Assembly (NCBI GenBank): GCA_036345935.2
Contig: JADWOT020000006.1
Span: forward strand, 5,397,543-5,461,542
DNA from: Taenia hydatigena
Taxonomy: Eukaryota > Platyhelminthes > Cestoda > Cyclophyllidea > Taeniidae
Direction: 5' to 3'
Length of the DNA stretch: 64,000 nt
In this document: one piece after another, positions 35,481 to 47,100 of the stretch
Layout: the number at the start of each line of letters is the position of its first letter
How positions within the stretch are numbered: position 1 is the stretch's first letter
Notes under the pieces: model-generated
What the model was told of the DNA's origin: nothing
What the model saw: the letters and a program-made list of their open reading frames with translations, nothing else
Databases searched by the model: none
Made by a program: the position numbers and the translations under genes

Positions 35481-37783
35481 ATAATGCCGTAAAATCACAT
35501 TGTTACAAAGTCGTATTCATTCGACAAGGCGAAAGTGAATTTAACCAAGAAAATAAGTTTGCCGGTTGGTTAGACTCGGATCTTTCATCCAGAGGTGAAT
35601 GTGAGGCTCGACAGGCAGGTCAAATGATCAAGCAAAGATCATTAGGCTTTGATATTGCTTACACAAGTGTTCTCAAAAGGGCGATAAAGACCTGCCACAT
35701 TGTTTTAGAAGAATTGGATCTGTTGTGGATTCCTGTATTAAAGTAAGTATGGGGACAACACCTTAATAAAATTTAAAAGCATATGAACCTCGTTAAGCTT
35801 TATCAACATAAGTAAGGCCTAATCGTCGAGTCGAGTACTACTCAACTTCTCAATGGATTTATTACAAAGGCGTTTACACTCGTGCTCATGAACACTTAAT
35901 CTTGTTTTAATTAGCAATTTAAGTGTATTGATTTTATCCACCTTGACCATTTTGCTTCCTTTTCATAGCCAACTACGTTTTTAAACCCACGGCTATTCCA
36001 CTTTTCAACGGATTCATATTTTTGGAACGCTATACAGCCAATTCGCTCTAATGAATTCATGTATTTGTCCGCGTTTATAGGCGCTTATAAAGTGGATTGC
36101 TTTCATTTTTTTGGTGGTGATAACATACGACTCATCCTGCAGGTCTTGGCGCTTGAACGACCGCATGCACGGTGCTTTGCAAGGACTGACGCAAAATGAA
36201 ACTGCGACTAAATATGGGCAATGCCAGCTACAATTGTGGACGAAGTCTTATGATATTCCGCCTCCCGCTCTCCTATCGACAGATCTGCTGTTGCCCGAAT
36301 TTGATCCTCGTTATGCTGTAAGCAGCGCTCTCATGCGACAAATTAATGCCGCAAAGTTGTCAGATAAATTCGGGTTTCGATGGGTTTTAATCGCAACTTA
36401 ATAATTAATCATGTTTGTAGAAGCGCACCCTTTGATAAAACTTCTGTGGTGAAATTCATGGCAGTTCGGAGGCAAAATTAATTATAATGCTGTTTGTAGG
36501 AAATAAAATGCGTTCATTGTAAGCCTTAAACCTCTGAACTCAAATTATTGCAGGTTATATTATTTTGCCAAATGCTTTACAGCTTTTAGATCATAATATA
36601 CTACCCAAAACAGAGTGTCTTAAAGACACCGTCAAACGTGTTCTCCCATATTGGCATGATGAGATCGTTCCCGCAATGAAAGTAAGTCACTTGGTTTCAT
36701 TGCCGATTGACCTACTTCACAGTTGGTTAAAAATATGAAAAATTGACTGTATTGCAAATCATCACAAATTTAAATCACTGTCAAATATGTTTCAATAACT
36801 GAGCAGCTTTCGACCGATTACATGCATGAACGTTGGATTTTAATGATTTTGTACTAAAGATTAGAGCCAAACACTTTTTATATTTTAGAAGGGGAAACGA
36901 GTTCTTATAGTAGCCCATGCAAACAGTATTCGAGCCTTACTCAAGCACATAGATTGCATTCCAGACGGGAAAGTCGTGGACATAGAAATTCCTTCTGGTT
37001 CGTCCGAAAGATTGAAGCTAATTAACACGGCTTTTTCGTTTTCATTAAAATGTCCCAATTTGCTTTGCGATAAGTTATTTGAAAGGCTTTGATAACTTTG
37101 ACCGTTTTGGTGCCTAAATCACAATATTTAAATAAGTGACCTCTGGATCGGCACCACGTCTTCATACTGTTTTAAAGGAGCTTAAAACCATCATTTGGCA
37201 TAAGTTTAAGATCATCTGCTCTTAAGAAACTTGTATGATTATTTGAAGAATTAGATGGTGAAAAGTACTTTTAATGAGGCTTTCACACAATGCGAAACTC
37301 TAAAGCTAGCAGAGCAGAAGTCTCTTAATCAATCTGGACTGTTGTCTAGTTAAGCAATTTACATTCTAATTATTATCCAGAAAACCTTTCAAGAATCAAG
37401 CAATTTAGTATTCTTACTGTTCCGTGAATGAAAGAGATGTAGTTTCAACAGTCAGAACAAACCACTAATTGCTGAAACTACTAATTATAACATATTGAAT
37501 ATCCAAAATGTTTAGCGTTTAAGTAGAACTTACACCACTTAGCTATTCCTTATCATACATAATAATGCATCCTATTGGCTTGAACTGTGCTTCAAATGCG
37601 TCAACACTTTAACCCTTGATACATCAGTGTCATATTTCCTACCGCATGTTTCCTTTTGTAGGAATCCCACTGGTCTACGAATTGAACGCAGATTTGATGC
37701 CAATTCGGCATTATTATTTGGCAGATGACTCAAAGGTGGCAGCAGCCATTAGCAGAGAAGGCGACCAACTTAGAGTCGTGTGA
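35481..37783 (+). CDS. PGAM: Phosphoglycerate-mutase-like protein, copy A (predicted inactive; 5' exon missing)
   Basis: Exons 35481-35742, 36143-36317, 36583-36681, 36889-36997 and 37662-37783 (TGA) join in phase to about 255 codons, the normal length of the 2,3-BPG-dependent family, which interconverts 3- and 2-phosphoglycerate in glycolysis. Family features present: [48 protein letters not shown] and GIPLVYEL. By human PGAM1 numbering, the phospho-accepting His11 is Gln (codon CAA), Glu89 is Asp, Arg116-Arg117 are Thr-Lys and Gly187 is Ala. The second histidine (His186) and Arg62 are kept. Catalysis is therefore unlikely. The frame is otherwise intact, with good splice sites. The first exon has no in-frame ATG before the conserved domain; it follows an acceptor (TTTCACAG) and needs one base from an upstream exon that I could not find. 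A transcribed pseudogene is the alternative. Confidence 0.82.
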
Positions 37784-38341
37784 ACCCCCCACGAGCTACT
37801 GCAATCCAACTGAAAATATGATCTACCCCAAAATCTGTTGGGCTTAATCTTTTCAATCTTTTACTAGGCTTTGCAGATGGTCAGTGCTTAGTTTGGCTAT
37901 AACGTACAAGTAGTGAGAATGAGGTGGCGACACAGTAAGCTGGTAAAACTATTTTAGACACTACAGTAATGCATTGCGAAGTACTAGTCCACGGTTGCGC
38001 ATTTTTGCATCCAATTCTGCAACTCATGCTCTTTCTAGAAATATTGGAAATTCGTGCTAAATAATCCTTAGTACCCGGGGTAGGTTTTGGCGGAGGCCGA
38101 TGCTGCACGTGCTAGTGGTGTTTCGGTACGTCTGCCAAATTGCCTCTGATTGTAGGCATTCAAGGAACACAGACGGCCTACTCGTTTACGAAAAAAGGAG
38201 AGTGAAATTCGCCATTGCAAATAGGCCAAATAAACTAAGATGGCTAATAATGTTAATTGAGGTGAACTAGTCTTCGTTAAGAATGAAGGTGAGTGGTGGC
38301 TTATGGAATGCTAGTATAAAATTATTGAACATTGTAGATTA

Positions 38342-38465
38342 AGGGCATCTCAGTGAAAACTCGAGGTCTTTCAATGCGTTGATGCGTTTCGTAACTTTTG
38401 CTTGTGAGACAAATTCAGTTTATAGAAAGTATCAGCGAACTTCGACAAACTGACAGGAAACTTAT
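38342..38465 (+). repeat. Left copy of a 120-base direct repeat flanking a TRIM
   Basis: Starts AGGGCATCTCAGTGAAAACTC and runs to the edge of the 5' LTR. It matches 39138-39262 closely, by eye about 85 percent identical. Confidence 0.8.
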
Positions 38466-39138
38466 TGTAGTACTTTGTTTGTGGGAACTACCGGCTTCGA
38501 TCAAGGTCATGGAGGCGGCCATCTTGCCCTAGCTGCGTAGGCTGGTCTCCTGGTCATGCCAGCGGCTTATTTTCTTCCGCCCACTGATATTTATATTATC
38601 CAACCTAGTATTCTGCCTTCTTTTGCCTTCGATAGAGTCTCGGGACGCTACATTGGTGGCGACGGAAAGCGGACCCGACTCTATAGGGTTTCTATCCCTA
38701 TCTCTACCGTCTGTGGCATGTTGCAGCGGTGCGAAAGAAGTGCATGTGCTACGGATGGGCCACAAACGACGTCCGCCTCCGGCATCTACCCCATCTCCGT
38801 GTTCTTCAAGAAAGCTATTAACAACTGAATCGACACTAGCCATGGACCACCTGGAAAGTTTCGTTCCGAAGATTACCCCTAATATACTTGCTTAAGGAGA
38901 TCGGCGTGCTAGCGCCTCCCTACAGACATACTGATGGTCGGCAGAACCACTTATTCTGAGCTTCTGTTCCCAAGCCAAACGAAATTGGAAGTGCAATGCA
39001 CTGCCAAGAGGGATGACTGACGTTGGTGTGAAGCATCGCCTCAATCGCGTCGAATGTCGGCGACTGGCATGGTTAGCTCGTGGGTGCTTCTTGCAGCACC
39101 AAGTATGTTGTGATGGCTGACGCGGGAAGTGTGCCAAG
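38466..39138 (+). mobile_element. Truncated TRIM-like LTR element, plus orientation
   Basis: An intact 187-base 5' LTR (38466-38652) begins TGTAGTACTTTG and ends GGGACGCTACA. It is followed by TTGGTGGCGACGGAAAG and most of the internal region. The sequence leaves the family consensus just after GTGCCAAGGGG near 39138, so the purine tract and 3' LTR are missing. It lies in sense orientation about 0.5 kb upstream of the second PGAM-like gene. Confidence 0.85.
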
Positions 39139-39262
39139 GGGCATCTCAGTGAGAACTCGAGGTCTTACAATGCCTTGATGCGTTTCGTAATTTTTGCTCG
39201 GGAGGCGAATTCAGTTTATAGAAACTGTCAGCAAATTCCGACAAACTGGCAGGAATCTTATA
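39138..39262 (+). repeat. Right copy of the 120-base direct repeat
   Basis: Begins GGGCATCTCAGTGAGAACTC exactly where the TRIM is broken off and ends with ACTGGCAGGAATCTTAT. It repeats the sequence lying left of the TRIM. Confidence 0.8.
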
Positions 39263-39628
39263 ATCAAGTTTACTTATATGTATGTAATGATTTAAAAGTT
39301 GCTAAAAACTGCATATAGTCAAAGGCGCGTCGCAAGGAACTAATTAGAAATATTGTTTTTAAAAAATTGCTTAAGATCATATCATAGATTTAAGTATATC
39401 CCTTGGAAAAGTCTGTATATATTTTATAGTAAATTCTTGCAATTGCTTGAAATTTATACGGAACTGACTCATATGAGTGAATTAATTCATTAAGTTGAAG
39501 CCTAATGTAACAATGTACAAATAGGCTCAAACGAGCAATATCTCGATATCTCATGATCCCGCGAGTTTTAATATCAGGTTTGCCCAAGACGATCAGCCTA
39601 GCTGTTCTAGTCAGCGATTTGAGTTGCA

Positions 39629-42447
39629 ATGGCAAAGTCACCTAAGCGACCGTCTTATCAGCTTGTCCTTATACGTAATGGAGAGAGCGAGTTTTCAAAA
39701 AGCAACCTTTTCTGTGGATGGACAGATTCTGATATTTCCTATAAAGGTGAATGCCAATCCGAGGATGCTGGCAAACTTCTAGCGGAGGGAGGAGTTGAAT
39801 TCGACATTGCATTTACAAGCTTTTTAAGACGAGCCATCAAAACATGCTACATAATATTGGAACAGATGGGGCTCCTTTGGATTCCAATACATAAGTAAGC
39901 ACAATTTTATGCTTCTATACAAGAAATTACAATGCTGTAGATTATCAATGATAATACTAAGCCTGCCACCAATTCTTACTGTGTAGTAATTTCAGATGGA
40001 ATTCTTTCCTTTGTTGCGTAACTTTAGATATTTATAAAACTTGTTAGTGCCAGAAAAGTGCTTGCTGCATCAAATGATTGTAGGTTTCTTATAATCGAGG
40101 GGTAAAAAAGCCTAAGGCATGTGTTGCATCACTAATGGAAGAAAATGGTGTAAGCGTTTATTTTGGCAGCTTGACTATGCTAGAAATTGAGTTGCAATAA
40201 CACGAGTTTATAAAGGCTTGTAATTTTTTGTCAAACCTAATTCTACTTTATTGTCGTTTCTGATCGTGCTTTAAACAATCATCTGTAACTTAGATCATGG
40301 CGATTGAACGCACGAATGTATGGTATGCTCCAGGGCTGCAATAAGTCTAAATTGGCTTTGCAGCATGGAGACGATCAAGTCCGTATTTGGCGAAGAGAGT
40401 ACGATGGCACGCCGCCATCCCTCAGTAGGGATGTGAAGCAGCATCCCATATTCGAATCAAAATACGCCGTACGTGTTTCTTCCTTTCTTGCAATCGTTCA
40501 TGCTAGATGTTTGACTAAGTTGGTGACAGAGTTACTAGTCTAGATAACCAAACTTGGTGTACTTTAGCAGCCATAAAATAATTTACAATAATTTAATTCA
40601 CGCGGTACGGAGTTTTTGTGAGGGATGTTGACAATATTGCTCCATCTTGGGCATTTTAAGAGCAATAAACTTTTATTTAGATTCCAACAGCCTATTTTCT
40701 TTATAGCTTCTAGATAAAACAATTATCCCGGACACCGAATCACTTCGCGACGCATATGAGCGGCTTTTACCATTTTGGAATGATGAAATCGTACCAACGA
40801 TTAAGGTTTGCACATACTAGTAGAAATGCATTGTAGAATGAGTGTTAGCTGTCTGTCATACAAACCGGGTTTAACTCCATAACAAAGCTGCAGACTTTGT
40901 ATCCGAAGTGTGCATAACAGTTTGAAAAGGCGTATCATGCGGTGGTTGAATGTGCCGCCTAAATCCAAGTAGTTCAAACGAACGTCTCGACTCGATTGGT
41001 GAATCATTTCCGTAATATAGGTGTATCACATTCAGGTAAAGCCTCTATTCCTAACTGTGAATGATGCCTCACATGGCATGCGAATAAGTTGATATGAAGG
41101 TGTCAGAAACTGTGTCCTATCGTGGTTAACGTGATTGTTCGTAGTGAACAATTACCTACATCAATTGGAGAAGAAAGTAGTGGAAGCTACTCAGCGGACG
41201 AGTCGCATCCATGTGCCATGCGTGAAGAGATGCCAGACGACAGGCTTCAAAGACTCTCAATGTGCTTTTCACTGCATGGAAGACGCCGTTTTGAGATTGT
41301 TCGTTGATAGTCTAGTGATGAGATGTGGCTTTTGCATTCAGAATTTTAGCAAACGGGCATATTGTTGGTTGTCTCTAAACGGATCGACCTCTTTGCCCTT
41401 TGCACACTGTAGACGCAATTGTTCGTCGTGAATTTCTACTTGCAGAAATCTAAAAATCAAGTAGGACTGCAATATACCTCTTCCTCTTCAAAAAGTCAGA
41501 AGAAAGTCGAACTCATCTTACCTTATACCCAAATTCTCAACTTTAGAACTGCATTTTGGGATAGGCTAGAACATTGTCCTGTTTTCACTCGTCACAATGA
41601 TCTGGTGTTTTTAAAAGTGACTATGACCTTTTCCTAGGATCAAACATTCCCATAACAGGCAGCTGTGACTAAGACTAGATTTGTCTCCACTCCTAGGAGC
41701 AAAGCATTTGCAAACTGGAGAATTTGCTAGCGGGTTTTACGCTATGATAAATTTTGAGCAAGCTCTCCACAACTACTTAAATCTTTTTGCATAAAGCATA
41801 CGAACTTATTTGGTTGCCTTATTCTGGCGCCACCTTGATGAACGTCCTCCCTATTCCAAGCAACGATGCACGACAGTAGTTTCTTGAAAAGATGCATTGC
41901 TTTTTAAATGGGCGTTTAGCTTCTACAACTTCTAATCAAGGCTTTTTTATTTTTCATGGTAGAGAGAGTTACATTTCTTTTATCTTATCAAGGAAGGCAA
42001 TCGGGTTCTGATTGTTGCACATGGAAGCACGCTTCGAGCCCTAATGAAGTTTCTCGACCACATTTCTGACGAAAACATTGTTGACACTAATGTTCCACCT
42101 TGTAAGTTCGTTTTTTGCCATTTTTTTTGAAGTATATTACTGATCAAAACGCAGCCCGGAACCTCCATCTAGAACGACCGAGTATTTTACTTTAATAAGT
42201 ACTCATTACATTTAGCAACATTAAAGGCACATGGTTTGAGTGAGGACGATGTTCCCAAATGGCATGGACTACACTATTTGCTGAACAACGATCCGAATAT
42301 CCTATTTTAGGTATTCCTCTGGTTTATGACTTTGACGAGCACATGACACCCATTCGACACTACTACTTGAAGGACGATGAAACGGTAGCAAGTGCCATTC
42401 GGACAGCCATCAACGAGACGAAGCTGGATCCCCAGCCGTGTATTTAG
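39629..42447 (+). CDS. PGAM: Phosphoglycerate-mutase-like protein, copy B (predicted inactive)
   Basis: Five exons, 39629-39894, 40294-40468, 40707-40805, 41993-42101 and 42311-42447 (TAG), give 261 residues. Exons 2 to 4 have exactly the lengths of copy A (175, 99 and 109 bases) with identical phases, so the two genes arose by tandem duplication. The start ATG ([20 protein letters not shown]) suits the family. By human PGAM1 numbering, the phospho-accepting His11 is Asn (codon AAT), Asn17 is Ser, Glu89 is Ala (NARMYG for NERHYG), Asn188 is Ser, and the Gly of TGIP is Cys at the last splice. Arg62, Arg116-Arg117 (IWRREYD) and His186 (AHGSTLR) remain. The fold is probably kept, but the phosphohistidine mechanism cannot operate. 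The intron before exon 4 is 1.2 kb. AATAAA follows at 42505. Confidence 0.9.
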
Positions 42448-42504
42448 GCTACTTCTTCGACCGCATAAACACCACGTGTATATTATAACTCTGCAAATGG
42501 CTTC

Positions 42505-42510
42505 AATAAA
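42505..42510 (+). terminator. Polyadenylation signal AATAAA of PGAM-like copy B
   Basis: AATAAA lies 58 bases after the TAG stop codon of the gene, on the same strand. Confidence 0.6.
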
Positions 42511-43680
42511 ATGGCGATGAAGTGTGTTGCGTGTGGTACACACCTCCGGTCATCAATGCACAAATATAATTTTCATCGAAGGCAAAAAGTGTAAAATTAG
42601 TTGCAACTATGAGTTCAAGTCGAATCGAGGCTTTTGAGGCCTAAGAGAAGAATGTGAGCAGCATTTATTTTTGCACATCTGCTCCCCGTCGCTTCGACAT
42701 AGAAGAATTCGTCATCAGGTTGAAACATCCCAGAGTGGCCTATCTCCATCAGTGAGCTAAATTTCTGGAAATGTAGGTGTTGAAAGTCGATTGCATTCAT
42801 TGCGCGTCTATCAGGAGCTCTGCGCTCTGAAAGCTACCGAGGATGACTACTTAGCTTTTGGGCCTAAGACCACGACAATTGAAATAATGTTTGCATCGTT
42901 TAAATGTCTTGCTACTGAACGCTTGGACTCCCCATCACACGCAGTAGTCGAGTTGGCATCCACGCACCCAACTCTTGCGCCTTCGTCCACAAGAAGCCCT
43001 GCTTACGATCACGCACCGCGCACTCCATATGCAAACTAACATTATTGCCTCTCATGTTGGTTAACAGTGCCTGAACCGGACTAGACCAAACACCATGCGC
43101 GCACTGACTGCTATGCGCAGATCAGCAGCAGTACGGTAAAATCGTGGTTGGAACCTGCAGGTTAAAGTTCCTTGCTTTGCTTGAACGATTCCGTACCTGA
43201 CCCCGCCGTGTTGAAGCATGCCCACTTTCACGGTGAGGTAGACCAGCCCTCAACGGCATTTGCCACGTCAACTCCAATTGCAACTTAATATTCTTAATTA
43301 AGCTAGATGAAAAAGAAGATAACACTTGTGAAGAACACGGCATTCGACTCAAGCCAGTCAGCATCTCTGTACTAGAAGGAGAATGAGCAGAATGGAATGA
43401 TACGTTGGCCTTTAATATTATAGAGATACGTAAGTATAGATATTTTACAAATGCCAGTACATTTTGGACAGAGAAATGACATTTTACAGAATACAACTTA
43501 AGCTCATCAAAAGCTGTACACAATCCTCACACACACGCATGCGCAGTTCAAATGAAAAGGAAATGCCATAGAGGAGGAGATATCAATGCCTATTTGGAGA
43601 AGGAATTAAGTGTCGGGCGTATTTCCCTAAAATTAGGTAGTCAATCGAGTGATAAAACAAAGGGGTAACGACGGCTGGAG

Positions 43681-43838
43681 TCACCAACCCGACCCCTTCA
43701 AGCCAGGAATCCCAAGGGAGGTGCCTCTTGGACCTTGACCCCGTCCATAGGATGAGAAAGAGAGAAGGCTAGACGTCACTTTCGTTATCACCACCCCCTT
43801 CCAGCCAGGAGTCCAAGGAAAGTTGCTTCCTGGACCGC
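43681..43838 (+). repeat. Two-copy degenerate direct repeat
   Basis: CACC-CCCCTTC-AGCCAGGA-TCC-AAGG, ending CTTGGACC or CCTGGACC, occurs at about 43681-43737 and again at about 43788-43838. The region between PGAM copy B and NCAPH otherwise shows no recognisable gene. A 103-codon frame at 43823-44134 has no known relative. Confidence 0.6.
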
Positions 43839-44135
43839 GATGCATCGCCACGATGCAAACACCGTTTGTGTTGGGAGATAAGGTTCAATTCAGCCGCTGG
43901 CAGGCCCTGGGAGATGAAGAGGTCCGCGTAATCCGTGCCTGTCGCCAAGAAGAGATCCTATTTGCAATAAAAATCGCATTACGCCACAATTCCACTTCAG
44001 CCTTCATCTATCAACCAGAACTGTTTAGAATTGACTTAAAGCAAGCCAAATGTTCGATTAAAAATAAAAAAGTGCGCTCAATACCGCTTGGGTACGAAAG
44101 GAAAAGTGTTGTCAGTCCCCATTTAACCAGTTAGC

Positions 44136-47100
44136 TCAAAAGCGTTGAAGCCATATCACCTTTTCGTTAGCCAGATGGAGAAGGCAGTTGAGTCCAATCG
44201 CGACACTTAGTTCGCCAGCGGTCTGCTTTGAGACTCTGGCAGGTAGAGCAGTGAGGAGATCGCTGAAAGCAGATGACGATGGCGGTGATGGTGGCGTAGA
44301 CAATGAATCAGCTTCTTCAGACTTTCGCGTCTTCTTTGCGGGAGGACTAACTGCTTCGGCGGCTGTAGCAAGAGTGGGAGTGGTCCCGAGATCGCTCTCA
44401 ATCATGCTCCAGAGCACACTCTTTAAATGCCGCACATTGATGAGTTTGGCAGAACGCGCGTAGCCGATCTCAAGGCGAGCGATTTGACGTGGCGGCGCCA
44501 CCAACTTTACACCATCCTCCCCCTCTGGTGGCATCATCGTCGGTGTGTTTTCGTTGGAACCCGTGGGGCCCTATATGGGGTAAGAGTGGATGGTAAGATG
44601 ATCGAACAGAAGGAACGCCTTGGGAGTAGATAAACGAAACCCGATTCACCTGAGTGAAAATGCCGTCGTAAGGGGCGACGTCGTCATCATCATCGGCTTC
44701 CATACCGACTATATCAACGACATCGGCGTCATCGTGCACTTCCTCTTCAGCTGCGGCTGCGGCTGCCTGACTATCCAGCCACGGTGGCTAAATATTTAGT
44801 TAGCAAACTATATCAAGACGACAGGTGACACGAGTCAGACACTCAACAAACAATAACACAAGCAACACGGGCATAAACTAATCATTTAAGAGTGGGGAAA
44901 TGTTCCAAAAAAAGCGATACCAATATTAAGCAAGAAAGGTGGCAACTGACGCGCCGGGAAAAAACACTGACATGTCCCTCTCCAGGAGGTATCTAAAATG
45001 ACGTGTCGAAAACAAAGCACCAGATTCGAATATTTCATTTAATCAAACTATGCTAAGGGTGCAACCATCGCTCAGACCGGCGTCAGCGGGATAAAAGAAA
45101 TTAATCGAATGCTTACCCAATGACAACGACCTAAACCACAAGTTCAAAACCAAAACTGGTATCATTTTACTAGGCACGCCAAACCAACGCTGTGCAGTCA
45201 AGATAGCACTCGAAGAAAACAAAATCAGATAATGGGAACGGGAAAAAAACTGTTGTCACAGATATCTCTGTCAACACATTAAATAGGCAATACACCCGCA
45301 GATTCAAATACGCGAGGAAAAAGGCCTCATCTATAGAACAGTGTCAGATAGAGTAGTCATGCTGCCAATTTAAGATGGTCACTTGATAGAGGAAGAGGTA
45401 TAATCACCGACTATAAAGGGAACTGATGAAAACGAGTAAAGTTTGAAAACAGCAACGACTCACCACGATCCCACCGTCAGCCATAGCATTAGCTGTTACA
45501 TTTTCGTGTGTCTCGTTGGTTCTCTTATCTACCAGATTGCGCATTACTTCGCGATTGAAGAGCTCGTAAATGTTCTGGCGCGCGTCAGCGATGGAGGGTG
45601 GCAGGAGATTAAAGCGCTCGCCTGCGAGACGCCGATTTTGTTCTCGCAAGACTGGGGACTTGCCACTCTCTTTGGTGTATATTTCTAGCTGTTTGGACCA
45701 ATCGCCACGCATTACGCATCCGCTCCTATTGAAACATTTAGAAACGGAACTTAACCTACTCCTAATAGGCAATAAATTCGCGCAGCATTAGGTTATATAT
45801 GGTACCAAATCCTACTTTCACCCGGAATTGGCGCAAGCTTTCATGAGAAATTACCAATCGAGTCAATCTGAAGCCTGATTTACTTGCGGTCGTCAACTCA
45901 ATTCACTCGAAGCATTGAAGCATAGACCGTGGATGCAACGAAAGCTTACTTTTGTAGACTCTTAAGTAGTTAGGATTTTAAGAAACCCAAGCAGTATGGA
46001 GGGCTGAAATTTTAGATAAGCAAGACCGACCACTTAAATAGTCATGTTGCATAAATTTATAAAAAAATAATTCATTTAGCGACACAACCAGAATTTTGTT
46101 TCGTTGTAAACTCAGGGGGACTAAACAGTACCGTCATATAACAGTACCATATCAAGGTACTCGAACGCCAGAGGGAAAGACGTACTTTGAACGGTTTTCA
46201 CCGGTATCAAGGAGGACAGCTGCATAATCCATGCTCGTCTTTTTAGTCTTCTTTGCACACTTTGAGCGACCACTCTTCCCCACGTTGGTTACATTCTCCT
46301 CGTTCTCCACCTGAGCTGCTACATCTAAAACGCGCATTAAGTGAAAAACCACAAAATAAAAAGTGGGCGACAAGTACTGTAGTAAAAGAAAGAGAAGGCA
46401 CTTACTGCCAAACTCATCGAGTCGCCGTCGTTTGGCTTTCTTACGCCAGTGCTCAGGACCAGCCCATAAGCCCAATATACCGTCATTGACTTGGCCAAAG
46501 TTCTCCAAATGCGTGGTTAGCATGGATTTGAGGCTAGAGACAAATAACTCCCCTTCTGCGGTCGGCTCTGCAGCATTCCTGGTAAAAGAGGACAGGAAAA
46601 AACAGATTACATTAACGATGGGACCTCCGTAGAGTGACTCAAGGAGAGATATGCCTCACTGATTTTCGGCGGTGTCAATCACCTGGACAGCATCCTTCTT
46701 TTCGGATACGACGTTGCCCTCGTTGACCAGAGTCACTTCAGCATCATCTAGGGGTAATAAAGTGATGCATCACCCTAGAGAAATAGCTGTGCAACAAATA
46801 TGATGGCAATAATTGCTGCCGAAACTCACGAGATTGGAGCGAAGTAAGCGACTATCACATACACAAGCTAGTACATGCAACATTTTCCAGCGATTTCATT
46901 TACAATTATTGTTATTGATTAGAACAGGTTGTCGCATACTATTAACACAATGAAAACCAAAAAACCATCCATTGTCGATCTAGTTACTTAAAGATTGGTC
47001 ACGATACCTCCATCAGTATCAGGGGCGGGGAGAGCAGTGTTATCATCATCGATGTCCATCAGTGAAGGAGAGGCCAAAGGAATGGGAGTTGTGGGGACGG

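Noticed and set aside
35440..35490. Spliced-leader trans-splicing supplying the ATG of PGAM-like copy A
   Set aside because: Joining an ATG directly to the acceptor at 35481 would read ATG-ATA-ATG-CCG-TAA, out of frame with the conserved protein.
43823..44134. 103-codon plus-strand frame next to the NCAPH stop
   Set aside because: No family resemblance and no splice context. It begins within a short direct repeat and overlaps the probable 3' end of NCAPH.
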